The notes under the pieces are model-generated. The model did not search any database. It had not been told where the DNA came from and was given only the letters and a program-made list of their open reading frames with translations. Made by a program: the position numbers and the translations under genes. From the NCBI GenBank assembly GCA_038744685.1, contig JBCDMB010000022.1, forward strand, positions 1 to 58,534: a stretch of 58,534 nt of DNA, read 5' to 3'. Shown piece after piece: positions 25,058 through 33,490 of this stretch. The stretch comes from Verrucomicrobiota bacterium. GTDB taxonomy: Bacteria > Verrucomicrobiota > Verrucomicrobiia > Opitutales > Puniceicoccaceae. Numbering within the stretch: the first letter of the stretch is position 1; every line of letters begins with the position of its first letter.

Positions 25058-25948
25058 TCAGAGAATCTCATCTCCGGATTCGATTACTTTCGTCTCCGGA
25101 AGGCGGTTGCGGATCCAGCGTCGTTGTCTCTTCGATAGCCGAATCGTATTCTCGGTGATGCTTTTACCGAGGTCGGCAGGGTTTGTCGGAGCTTCCAGAA
25201 AGGAGAGAGTCTCTCGATATCCGATTGCATTTGAGAGAGTGGGATTCTTTCTCAGACCGCGATTTACCAACTCCCGAACTTCATCGATCAAACCGGCTTC
25301 CAGCATCTGTCGGGTTCGGGCCTCTATCCGCGATTGCAACTCTACCTCACCAGGATCGACCAGGTACCACCTCCGATCAAATTCCTCGAAAGCGCAGGGC
25401 GAATCCTGATGCCGTTTCTTCAGCTCGGCGGTCGTTAGATCGGTCGCTAGACAACGCTCAAGCGCGGGAGCTATCCGTCTTGGATTATTCAGGTCAATGG
25501 TTGGTTTTGGGTCTACGGCTAGCAATCGGTTCCGCAAGCCTTCGATACCTCCATTGGAAGCAATAGTTTCCACTTCCCGACGAATCGATTCTGGGATGTC
25601 TACGTTATCGGGAGCGGGATCCGAGTAAGCGGTGAGATAAAACCCACTTCCTCCGGTGACCAGAATCGGACGATCTTGTTCCACGGCTCTGGCCAGGATA
25701 GACTTGGCATAATCGATGTAGAGCGAAAGGTTGAAAACCTGATCCGGTTCACAGAGATCGATTCCGAAATGGGAGATTTCGCGTCGCTCTTCGGCAGTTG
25801 GTTTGGCAGTTCCAATATCTGCTCCCCGATAAAAGAGAAGCGCGTCGCACGAGAGAATCCATCCACCGGTTTGACGAGCCCAATCCAGCGCAATAGCTGA
25901 TTTACCAGCCGCTGTAGGTCCAGCAAGCAGGCGGATAGGAATGCCCAT
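25058..25948 (-). CDS. miaA: tRNA dimethylallyltransferase
   Basis: 296 aa, standard. It transfers a dimethylallyl group to A37 of tRNAs reading UNN codons. The P-loop GPTAAGKSA is at residues 10-18, SCDALLFYRGADIGTAKP is the substrate segment (the common form has SADSMQVYRGMDIGTAKP, so two positions differ), and GGSGFYLTA and AIGYRE are further family motifs. The start lies directly beside the stop of the SDR gene (TAGATG), so the two are probably cotranscribed. A firm call. Confidence 0.96.
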   Translation of the reverse strand: MGIPIRLLAGPTAAGKSAIALDWARQTGGWILSCDALLFYRGADIGTAKPTAEERREISHFGIDLCEPDQVFNLSLYIDYAKSILARAVEQDRPILVTGGSGFYLTAYSDPAPDNVDIPESIRREVETIASNGGIEGLRNRLLAVDPKPTIDLNNPRRIAPALERCLATDLTTAELKKRHQDSPCAFEEFDRRWYLVDPGEVELQSRIEARTRQMLEAGLIDEVRELVNRGLRKNPTLSNAIGYRETLSFLEAPTNPADLGKSITENTIRLSKRQRRWIRNRLPETKVIESGDEIL

Positions 25949-26779
25949 CTACTCAACCGGCTTTTGGTGGCGTTCGAGGCGCAGTTTCCTCATCAGAATT
26001 CCTGTGCCACGGGTGATCCAAGTCTTTGGGAGTTTGCTGGATAGTGCGGCCATCGTCTTATTGCCGAAGCCGCAGGTGACTAATGATTTTCCCTTAGCAA
26101 GAGCTCTGAGGGAAATATCAGCTACTTCCTCAGCGGTTTGACCAGAACCTTTTTTCAAAGGTGCTTCCTCAAAACCGGCTGCCCGGAAAAAGGCTGTCTC
26201 TGTGGGTCCCGGACACACGCACAATACCTGGACGCCATCAGCCCGCCACTCGTCAGAAAGTGCCAAACTCCAATGGAGGAGAAAGGCCTTGGTCGCTCCG
26301 TAAGCAGAGAGAAATGGGGTTGGTTGAAAAGAGGCTGTGGACGCAATGTTCATGACTGCTCCTTTTGTTTTTAACAAATCATTTGCAAGGGCACCAGTGA
26401 GCCAGACCGGTCCTCGAACATTGACGTCAAGCATCTCCAGATTCCGGTCCGTATTGGGTGCTGGAAAAACACCGTAACATCCGAATCCGCTGTTGTTTAT
26501 CAATAAGATACGTTTTCCGTGGTCGGTTTCACGAATCCACTCTCTGCAGCCTTCAACCGCTGATTCAGTCGACGAAGAATCGGCCAAATCGCAGGATATT
26601 GCAGTCAAACGGTCGCCGACCCCTTCAATTTCAGGAGAGGACCGAGAAAGGTTGCAAAAGGCTAAGTCGGGCCCCAAAATCAGGAGTTGCCGGATTAAAG
26701 CGGCGCCTATGCCAGACGAACCACCAGAAATGATCACTCGATCGAAAGAATTAATCGCAGCAGCAAGGCTATTTTTCAT
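25949..26779 (-). CDS. Short-chain dehydrogenase/reductase
   Basis: 276 aa, classical SDR. The NAD(P)-binding motif GGSSGIG is at 19-25, the NNSG motif near 95-98, and the catalytic Ser147, Tyr160 and Lys164 are present (SAYGATKAF). The late PGPTETAFF motif matches the usual PG-T segment. The substrate is unknown; family relatives include DltE/YqjQ-like oxidoreductases. It sits directly upstream of miaA with no gap. No membrane segments are evident beyond a weakly hydrophobic N-terminus. Confidence 0.92.
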   Translation of the reverse strand: MKNSLAAAINSFDRVIISGGSSGIGAALIRQLLILGPDLAFCNLSRSSPEIEGVGDRLTAISCDLADSSSTESAVEGCREWIRETDHGKRILLINNSGFGCYGVFPAPNTDRNLEMLDVNVRGPVWLTGALANDLLKTKGAVMNIASTASFQPTPFLSAYGATKAFLLHWSLALSDEWRADGVQVLCVCPGPTETAFFRAAGFEEAPLKKGSGQTAEEVADISLRALAKGKSLVTCGFGNKTMAALSSKLPKTWITRGTGILMRKLRLERHQKPVE

Positions 26780-26850
26780 ACGGCAGACTTTAACAGGTGT
26801 CTTTGGAAGGCACCCTTTGAAACACTAAAACTAAAAATAAAGGAAAAGGC

Positions 26851-27219
26851 ATGAAGCAACATGATGTCATCGTCACTGGTCGCAATCTCGAACTTACCGA
26901 GTCCATGAAAGAGGCGGTCTACCGGAAGGCAGAAAAGCTATTTGAGCATGAGGAACGGATCATTCGATTGCGGGTTGAACTGGAGTACAACAAAAACGTG
27001 ACGAGTCAGAATGAGCAGATTGCAAAAGGCCATATCGAGATCGAGGGGAATCCGCTAATCACCACTGAGCAGTCGGACAATATGTACAACTCGATTGATC
27101 GTATGGTCGACAAGCTCGACCGGATGTTGCGTCGGCGCTCCCGTCTCCGCCGAGTGAAGCGAAAGGATGTCCACTCGGTAGATGTTCCTGCACAACTGCC
27201 AAAGGCTAGTGTCGCATAG
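26851..27219 (+). CDS. hpf: Ribosome hibernation promoting factor, short type
   Basis: 122 aa with an HPF/RaiA fold: VIVTGRNLELTESMKEAVYRKAEKL at the start, then a strand-helix pattern ending MYNSIDRMVDKLDRMLRR. This is the short form that lacks the C-terminal dimerisation domain of long HPF, and a basic tail follows. It binds the 30S subunit and silences ribosomes in slow growth. A clear ribosome site (AAGGA, about 26839-26843) precedes the ATG, stronger than for most genes here. A strong intrinsic terminator follows at 27275-27308, so it is its own transcription unit. Confidence 0.94.
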   Translation: MKQHDVIVTGRNLELTESMKEAVYRKAEKLFEHEERIIRLRVELEYNKNVTSQNEQIAKGHIEIEGNPLITTEQSDNMYNSIDRMVDKLDRMLRRRSRLRRVKRKDVHSVDVPAQLPKASVA

Positions 27220-27274
27220 GGCGTTTTGATTAAACAGAACTTCTAAGGGCTAGTTATACGCCTCGTTTTTTCTG

Positions 27275-27308
27275 CGTCACCCAACATTGTTTGGGTGGCG
27301 TTTTTTTT
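27275..27308 (+). terminator. Intrinsic terminator after hpf
   Basis: A 10-bp stem (27275-27284 with 27291-27300; core CACCCAA/TTGGGTG, one G-U pair) with a 6-nt loop is followed by eight T residues at 27301-27308. It lies 56 bp beyond the hpf stop on the plus strand. Confidence 0.92.
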
Positions 27309-27462
27309 GGATCGATTCTTTGATCGGGAGGCAGAGGATTTTACCACCGAATTCCTGGCTCCCGGTTACGTGCAAGCGACAATTCTAGCCTATTGAATCT
27401 TCGTGGTTCCCGAACAGGTATGAGTCTCGACAGTCCAATCGGTAAGAGGTATCCCGTCATCT

Positions 27463-28662
27463 ATGAAGCCAAAGAAAGTAGCTTTTTTAACCGCTGGTGG
27501 CCTTGCTCCTTGTCTCTCTTCCGCTGTCGGAGGACTGATCGAGCGTTATTCGGAAATCGATCCTTCGATTGAGTTGATCTGCTATCGCAGTGGATACAAG
27601 GGCCTGCTCCTAGGCGATTCGATCACTGTGGATTCTGGAATGCGGAACAATGCGGGAATCCTTCATCAGTTTGGCGGAAGCCCGATTGGTAATAGTCGGG
27701 TGAAGCTCACCAACGTAAAAGACTGCGTCAAGCGGGGACTTGTAGCCGAGGGAGAGGATCCGCAGAAAAAAGCGGCTGAACAGCTGGTCGCGGACGGTGT
27801 GGATGTTCTCCATACGATAGGAGGAGATGATACCAATACTGCGGCTGCGGACCTGGCGGCATATCTCAAAAACAATGACTACGATCTTACGGTAATCGGT
27901 CTTCCCAAGACAATCGACAATGACGTCATCCCGATTGCGCAGAGTCTGGGAGCCTGGACAGCCGCAGAGCACGGCGCCCGTTTTTTTGAGAACGTCGTCG
28001 CGGAGCACAATGCCAACCCGCGGATGCTGATCATTCATGAGGTGATGGGTCGGAACTGCGGCTGGTTGACTGCGGCAACCGCGAAAGAGTATCGCAAGAT
28101 TCTTGACGGCAAGGAGTGGGTCCCTGGTCTAGGTTTGTCGCGGGAGCGCTATGAAGTGCATGGAGTCTTTATTCCAGAAATGGAGTTAGACCTCTCGACT
28201 GAGGCTGCCCGTTTGCACCGGGTCATGGATGAGCAGGACTGTGTCAACCTGTTTATCAGCGAGGGTGCCGGAGTGGAAAGCATTGTCGCTCAAATGGAGA
28301 AAGATGGTGAGGAAGTTCCGCGGGATGCCTTTGGTCATGTAAAACTGGACGCGGTCAATCCGGGAAAGTATTTCGGAAACAAGTTTGCGGAAGAGCTCGG
28401 TGCTGAAAAGGTGCTTGTGCAAAAAAGTGGCTATTTCGCCCGTGCCGCAGCGGCCAATGCGGAGGATCTTCGTTTGATCAAAGGCTGTGCGGATCTCGCG
28501 GTAGAATGCGCCTTGCGGAGGGAAGGAGGCGTAATCGGACACGATGAGGAACAGGGCCATGTCCTGCGGGCCATCGAGTTCGACCGAATCAAGGGAGGTA
28601 AACCATTCGACTTCAAGGTCGATTGGTTCCAGGCACTTCTGCAAGCAATCGGGCAGGTGTAG
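27463..28662 (+). CDS. pfp: PPi-dependent phosphofructokinase
   Basis: 399 aa. It phosphorylates fructose 6-phosphate using pyrophosphate, reversibly, in glycolysis. The N-terminus VAFLTAGGLAPCLSSAVGGL is the phosphate-binding loop. Two determinants of PPi use are visible: the second Asp of GGDD (residues 120-123, Asp123) and Lys149 in PKTIDND. ATP-dependent enzymes have Gly in both places. MGRNCGWL follows as in family members. The length fits the intermediate PPi-PFK group rather than the long plant-like type. It is a monocistronic gene with a REP-like hairpin element just downstream. Confidence 0.93.
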   Translation: MKPKKVAFLTAGGLAPCLSSAVGGLIERYSEIDPSIELICYRSGYKGLLLGDSITVDSGMRNNAGILHQFGGSPIGNSRVKLTNVKDCVKRGLVAEGEDPQKKAAEQLVADGVDVLHTIGGDDTNTAAADLAAYLKNNDYDLTVIGLPKTIDNDVIPIAQSLGAWTAAEHGARFFENVVAEHNANPRMLIIHEVMGRNCGWLTAATAKEYRKILDGKEWVPGLGLSRERYEVHGVFIPEMELDLSTEAARLHRVMDEQDCVNLFISEGAGVESIVAQMEKDGEEVPRDAFGHVKLDAVNPGKYFGNKFAEELGAEKVLVQKSGYFARAAAANAEDLRLIKGCADLAVECALRREGGVIGHDEEQGHVLRAIEFDRIKGGKPFDFKVDWFQALLQAIGQV

Positions 28663-28676
28663 GTAATTAGAAAGAC

Positions 28677-28826
28677 GGAGCGGCGACTTCAGTCGCCGAG
28701 GTAGGAAGTGACCAAAAAAACGGCTAGGCGGCAAGTTGTTTGGTATCTCCCGCGGATCATTTTTCTGGTCTTGGCGGCAGCTAAACCGACTTCGCTAGAG
28801 CTTAGCCGGTCAAGAGCAGCCGCTCC
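28677..28826. repeat. REP/REPIN-like inverted element
   Basis: GGAGCGGC at 28677-28684 and its complement GCCGCTCC at 28819-28826 bound a ~150-bp segment. The left end carries a tight hairpin, CGGCGACTTCAGTCGCCG (28681-28698), and the right half has a weaker hairpin with arms GCTAA/TTAGC near 28782-28806. The GGAGCGG...GACTT...AGTC style resembles the doublet at 39436-39502 and REP families served by RAYT transposases. It lies between the convergent genes pfp and the binding-protein gene and may also slow transcription. The family link is by eye. Confidence 0.55.
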
Positions 28827-28839
28827 ATCACGGGTACAT

Positions 28840-29985
28840 TCACTCTAGCTTTTCGTAATAGAAAAACTCATGATCGGGAAGGATCTCAGGATGGAAGATG
28901 TGGATGAGATCGGCCAGCACCTTGTTTGGATAGATGATGCCTGACTCCCAAAAGTCGTTTCCACCGTTCTCCGCCACGCGCTTAGTCCGATTGTAAACCT
29001 CTCCGCTTTCGAGGGGTGGCAGCAATCGGAATCGGGGATCTGCCTGAGAAAGAGAGGCGAGGCTTTCGAATTGTCCGGGATCCAACCAAAAATCGGCGGA
29101 GAATCCGAGCTGAAGTGCCGATTCCAGGCCGATTGGAATGCTGCCTGTGCGGTCGACCTTTGTCCCCAAGTAGTCTGCGCCTGCATCATCCAGTAGTTTC
29201 GCGGTGAAACCTTTGTTTCCCGGGATATGCCAAACTCCTCCAAAGGGTGCGGATAAAAGCACCTTTGGGCGCTCCCGATTTTCTGAGCGGACTCGCTTCT
29301 GCAAGGCGTCGTATTCTTCGCTTACCTCTGCATAGATCTGGTCTGCCTGCGAAATTCGATCCGTAAGAATTCCAAAGAGTTTAATCCATTCTGCGCGTCC
29401 AAGGGGGTTAGGCTCGGTCCATGCGGAGGTAATGATGACTGGGATACCCGCGCTTTTGAGCTGCTTTTCGAGGTGATTGTCCTCTGGATTGATGCGGGTG
29501 AGGAGAACCAAGTCAGGATTGGCCGCGATGATAGACTCTAGCCCAGTGACACCGGTTCCTCCAACCTCGACGATCTCGCCAGCCCCTACCGCTTTCCGCA
29601 AATTCTCAGTAAAGGCGTAGGACGCGTCGTCGACAGCTACTACCCGGTCGAGTGAGTCCAATTCGTTGAGGGGTCCCAGGTAGGTTGTGGATAGCGATAC
29701 GATTCGTTCGGCTGGAAACGGTATGGTGGTTTCGTTTTGGGAACTCCGCTCGATGACGGTTGGTATTTCCGAACGGGGAACAAGATGGTAGGATGAAAAG
29801 TTCTCGGGAAAAACAGGATCACGGATTGAAACCAGAAAGCCAGAGTCCGATTCTTTTATAGAGAGGTTTTCCGCCTTTGTAATCGTGAGTGCGTTGACTC
29901 CGGATAAACTAAAGACAGCCAGAACGAGTCCCAACAGCGCCAAGCTTGAGGCAGAGGGCCGCAAACTTAGGACATCGACTCGCAT
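28840..29985 (-). CDS. BtuF/FecB-like periplasmic binding protein (helical backbone metal receptor)
   Basis: 381 aa. A hydrophobic N-terminal segment (about 12-34, ALLGLVLAVFSLSGVNA) looks like a signal peptide. From about residue 95 the protein matches vitamin B12/siderophore binding proteins: PAERIVSLSTTYLGPLNELDSLDRVVAVDD, then GGTGVTGLESIIAANPDLVLL, and later IWHIPG-type (VWHIPGNKGF) residues. It probably captures cobalamin, iron chelates or another metal complex. No ABC permease, ATPase or TonB receptor lies next to it, so the partners must be elsewhere. The N-terminal ~90 residues before the binding domain are extra. Confidence 0.8.
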   Translation of the reverse strand: MRVDVLSLRPSASSLALLGLVLAVFSLSGVNALTITKAENLSIKESDSGFLVSIRDPVFPENFSSYHLVPRSEIPTVIERSSQNETTIPFPAERIVSLSTTYLGPLNELDSLDRVVAVDDASYAFTENLRKAVGAGEIVEVGGTGVTGLESIIAANPDLVLLTRINPEDNHLEKQLKSAGIPVIITSAWTEPNPLGRAEWIKLFGILTDRISQADQIYAEVSEEYDALQKRVRSENRERPKVLLSAPFGGVWHIPGNKGFTAKLLDDAGADYLGTKVDRTGSIPIGLESALQLGFSADFWLDPGQFESLASLSQADPRFRLLPPLESGEVYNRTKRVAENGGNDFWESGIIYPNKVLADLIHIFHPEILPDHEFFYYEKLE

Positions 29986-30024
29986 GGGGACAGATCTCAG
30001 TCCCGGTTTCCCCCAGTCAATCGT

Positions 30025-30690
30025 CTACCGCCGAGATGCGAGAATGAAGTAGAGCAACCAAGCAAGAGAGCTGATGAAGGCTGCAACGTAAGTCCAAGCG
30101 GCGGCGTTCAAAGTCTTTTTCACGCCGGGAAGTTCATCGCCGTCGATGATCCCGAGGGAGTCAAGCTGGACGACGGCCCGTTTGCTCGCATCAAACTCGA
30201 CCGGAAGTGTGATCAGTTGAAACACGGTGAGGATCGCGTAGGCAACGACGCCCAGCAAAATCAGACCGGTGAAGTGAAACAAGAATCCGCCGATAATGGC
30301 GAACGGTAAAATTTGTGAGGCGAAACTGGTCGCCGGAATGAGTGCCATGCGAGCCTGCAACATGGAGTATTTGTTCTTGTGCTGGATGGCGTGACCCGCT
30401 TCGTGAGCTGCCACTCCAAGAGCAGCAAGACTAGTGCCGCGGAAGTTCTCTTCGCTCAAGCACAGCCTTTTATGGTTTGGATCGTAGTGGTCAGTCAGGT
30501 GGCCTTGAACAGGGTGAATAGAAACGTCCCGTATCCCAGCCTGCTGCATGACGTATTTTGCCGCCTCAGCACCCGTGATGCCGCTGCGAGAGCGGACTTG
30601 GGCAAATTTTTTGTAGGTAGAACCCACACGATGCTGCGCCCAAAGACCGAGAATAATGGTGGGGATGATCAAAATCAGGTAGAGTGCCAT
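30025..30690 (-). CDS. YugP-like membrane zinc metallopeptidase
   Basis: 221 aa, family PF04298 (neutral zinc metallopeptidase 2). The zinc motif HEAGH is at residues 96-100, preceded by LGVAA and followed by AIQHKNKYSM as in B. subtilis YugP. Membrane helices lie near 1-20, 120-160 and 195-218. The substrates are unknown. The protein ends in ASRR, a short positively charged tail. The gene stands alone; the 279 bp upstream contain no gene and presumably its promoter. Confidence 0.92.
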   Translation of the reverse strand: MALYLILIIPTIILGLWAQHRVGSTYKKFAQVRSRSGITGAEAAKYVMQQAGIRDVSIHPVQGHLTDHYDPNHKRLCLSEENFRGTSLAALGVAAHEAGHAIQHKNKYSMLQARMALIPATSFASQILPFAIIGGFLFHFTGLILLGVVAYAILTVFQLITLPVEFDASKRAVVQLDSLGIIDGDELPGVKKTLNAAAWTYVAAFISSLAWLLYFILASRR

Positions 30691-30969
30691 GGTGTAAATT
30701 GTGTTTAGGTAAGAGTGAGCATTTATAGTTCCGTACTCAAATCTATCGAACTGAATTCTCTAAGAGTATGTATGGCTTTGCAGATGAGAGGGTTAGGCGT
30801 CTGGTTCTAAAGATTGAGGGATTCGTGACCCTGATTTTCGCTGCGCATACTGAGTCAAACTGACTCTTTTGGGTCCCAATTTTGCTCGAATTGCGTGTGT
30901 TTAGTTCGATTGAGTGATCCCGCAGCAAAGGGTGCCCACGAGGAAAAAGGGAAGCCCCTAAAGTTTTTG

Positions 30970-33048
30970 TTAGGATCCAGTTCCGGCTAGCCCAGCCCGG
31001 CGAAGGAGGGCATCGGGGTCGGGATCTCTGCCTAGAAAATCGCGAAATAAATCTTCCGGCGGTTCGCTGTTTCCTTTTGCAAGAACCTTGTTGCGAAAAT
31101 CGCCACCAGTATTCGCGTTTAGGATTCCTTCGTCAAGAAAACGGCTAAAGGCGTCAGCGTCCAACATCTCTGAGTACTTGTAGCTGTAGTAGCCTGCTGC
31201 GTATCCGGTAGAAGAGCCGAAGAGATGGGTGAACCGCGGCATCATGGTGGGAGGCTCTGTGTTCAATGGGAACCGGTATTGGCTGACCTTCTCATCCAGA
31301 AACGTGAAAACCTCCTCTTCCGAAGAAAATGATCGTCCGAAGTGAAGTTCCAAGTCGCTCTTTGCAAACAACAGCTGGCGCATCGTCATCACTGCACTTT
31401 GAAAGTTTCTCGCCCGAACCATTTTCTGAAAGAGATCTTCAGGAATGGGTTCGGTTGTCTCGTAGTGCCGTGCAAACAAGTCGAGGCTCTCGCGTTCCCA
31501 GCACCAGTTTTCCATGATTTGCGAGGGCAACTCGACGAAGTCCCAAGCAACATTGGTCCCAGAGAGTCTTTTCACCGAAACCGTGCTGCACAGATGGTGA
31601 AGGAGGTGCCCGAATTCGTGAAAGATAGTCTCCACCTCGCGGTGAGTGAGAAGTGCCGGCTGATCTCCTGAGGGTGGCGTGAGGTTTCCGCAAATAACGC
31701 CGTAGTGCGGCTCCGAATCACTGGGTTCAACAGGTTGGCCGGTGAAAAGTGGATTCATCCATGCACCGTCCCGTTTTCCCTTTCGGGGATACCAGTCAGC
31801 GTAGAAGGTTCCGAGAAGTCCGCCTTTGGAATCATGTAAATCGTAGTATTCCACAAGGGGGTCCCAAACCGCACCTTCATCGGTTTCTTTTGGTCGGATC
31901 TCCACTCCGAATACTCTTTCGGCTAACTCAAAAAGACCGCGTTGCACGGATTCAATGGGGAACCACTTGCGGAGCTCCTCTTCCTCGAAATCGTATAGCT
32001 TTTTCCTCAACCTTTCAGACCAGTAGGAAACCTCCCAAGGCTCGAGTTTTCGGTGGGCGGTGTTGGTTTCCGCCGCTCGGAAATCTTCGAGCTCGTTTAC
32101 TTCGGCACGAAACTTTTTGGAAACTCGGCTATGAATATCCTCAACGAATAAGAGCGCAGCCCGCCCCTCTTTAACCATTCTTCTTCCTGTAGTGTAATCC
32201 GCAAAAGTATCAAAACCTAGAAGATCTGTTTTCTCTTTTCTTAGGCTCAGAATTTCCAGAATAAGTGGTCGATTGTTGTATTTTTCGGTGTCACCGATCT
32301 CGCTTGCTGCCTTCCAAATCTCTTTCCTGAGTTCTTCGGAGTGGGCGTATTGAAGAACCGGAATGTAAGAGGGTGCCTGTAGGGAGAAGCGCCAGACTGG
32401 CTTGTCTTCAGTTCCCAAGCCTCGGGATTTTGCGTCTTCGCGGGCTGCGTGAAGGACAGTTGGTGGCAGCCCATCCAAAAGAGACGGATCATCGACGGTT
32501 TTTTCCCAGGCTTCAGTCGAATCGAGAACATTCTCAGTGAATTTCTGAGTGGTTGCAGCGAGATCGGATTCGATTGTCCGTAGACGTTCTTTCTCGACAG
32601 GGCTCAGTCGAGCTCCCGCTTCTTCAAAGTCTCTTTTTGTCTCTGCCAGATGACGCTGCTGAGCTCGGTCGGATGGCTGCGGTCCTTCATCAGCTATCTT
32701 GCACACGCGGACCCAGAGTTCCTCTCGGAGACAGATCCCTGCATAAAAGTCACTCACCTTCGGCAATGCCTTGTTGTAGGCCTCGCGAAACTCATCATCC
32801 ATTCGAACGCTGCTCAAGTGGCCAGCAAGGTTCCACGCGTCCGAAAGCGGTTCCGTTGCTTTCTCCATGGCAACAATGACGGTTTCATAGGTGGCTGCTT
32901 CCAAAGGAACGCCTTCTATCTTGCTCAGACCGTCCTCGGCTGCCACCAGTGCTGCCTCGATATCCGGCAAGAGTGCTTCTGCGGTCAGTGAGGACCAATT
33001 CACGGGCCGGGTTTCGGAAAGAAACGGATGGTCTTTTTGAGCAATCAT
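30970..33048 (-). CDS. M3-family zinc oligopeptidase (oligopeptidase A/PrlC-like)
   Basis: 692 aa, typical of oligopeptidase A. The zinc site is HEFGH at about 477-481 in the context TIFHEFGHLLHHLCS, and the third ligand Glu lies in the ENWCWERESL segment. GYAAGYYSYKYSEMLDADAFS near the C-terminus is a family hallmark. It degrades short peptides in the cytoplasm, including cleaved signal peptides. The start at ATG 33048 gives the usual length. It is divergent from tatA with 128 bp between. Confidence 0.95.
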   Translation of the reverse strand: MIAQKDHPFLSETRPVNWSSLTAEALLPDIEAALVAAEDGLSKIEGVPLEAATYETVIVAMEKATEPLSDAWNLAGHLSSVRMDDEFREAYNKALPKVSDFYAGICLREELWVRVCKIADEGPQPSDRAQQRHLAETKRDFEEAGARLSPVEKERLRTIESDLAATTQKFTENVLDSTEAWEKTVDDPSLLDGLPPTVLHAAREDAKSRGLGTEDKPVWRFSLQAPSYIPVLQYAHSEELRKEIWKAASEIGDTEKYNNRPLILEILSLRKEKTDLLGFDTFADYTTGRRMVKEGRAALLFVEDIHSRVSKKFRAEVNELEDFRAAETNTAHRKLEPWEVSYWSERLRKKLYDFEEEELRKWFPIESVQRGLFELAERVFGVEIRPKETDEGAVWDPLVEYYDLHDSKGGLLGTFYADWYPRKGKRDGAWMNPLFTGQPVEPSDSEPHYGVICGNLTPPSGDQPALLTHREVETIFHEFGHLLHHLCSTVSVKRLSGTNVAWDFVELPSQIMENWCWERESLDLFARHYETTEPIPEDLFQKMVRARNFQSAVMTMRQLLFAKSDLELHFGRSFSSEEEVFTFLDEKVSQYRFPLNTEPPTMMPRFTHLFGSSTGYAAGYYSYKYSEMLDADAFSRFLDEGILNANTGGDFRNKVLAKGNSEPPEDLFRDFLGRDPDPDALLRRAGLAGTGS

Positions 33049-33176
33049 AGAAAAATGGTGGACTGGTTCGATTCAGTAAGCAAGAGACCTGGCGGGGTAA
33101 TTTTCCCTCGATTTACGTTTTACGCAGGTTGACGGTTTTGTTTTACAATTCGGCAGCGTTGGTGCATGTTTGAGAC

Positions 33177-33434
33177 ATGTTAGGATTCGTTCAAAACCTC
33201 GGGGCGATGGAAATCTTCCTGATCCTTCTCATCGTTCTTCTTTTGTTCGGCGCGAAAAGGTTGCCCGAGCTCTCTCGCTCTATGGGTAAATCCCTGCGCG
33301 AATTTAAGAAGGCGACTACAGAAGTGGAAGAGGAGATTAGGACAGCGATGGACGAGGAGCCTTCCGAAAAAAAGGCGAAACCTCCGATTGATACAGCTGT
33401 TTCCACCACTCCCGAATCAGAAAAGAAGGCGTAG
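33177..33434 (+). CDS. tatA: Twin-arginine translocase subunit TatA/TatE
   Basis: 85 aa. A short periplasmic N-terminus is followed by one membrane helix with the family sequence AMEIFLILLIVLLLFGAKRLPEL, then the amphipathic helix SRSMGKSLREFKKATTEVEEEI and a charged, disordered tail. It forms the pore of the Sec-independent export path for folded proteins. An in-frame ATG at 33207 could be used, but the longer form fits the family better. No tatB or tatC is in the window. It converges on leuS. Confidence 0.93.
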   Translation: MLGFVQNLGAMEIFLILLIVLLLFGAKRLPELSRSMGKSLREFKKATTEVEEEIRTAMDEEPSEKKAKPPIDTAVSTTPESEKKA

Positions 33435-33490
33435 GGCTCTTCACCTCTCGTTCTGAGGATTTATCGCGGACGAACACCCGCGGGAGAATT

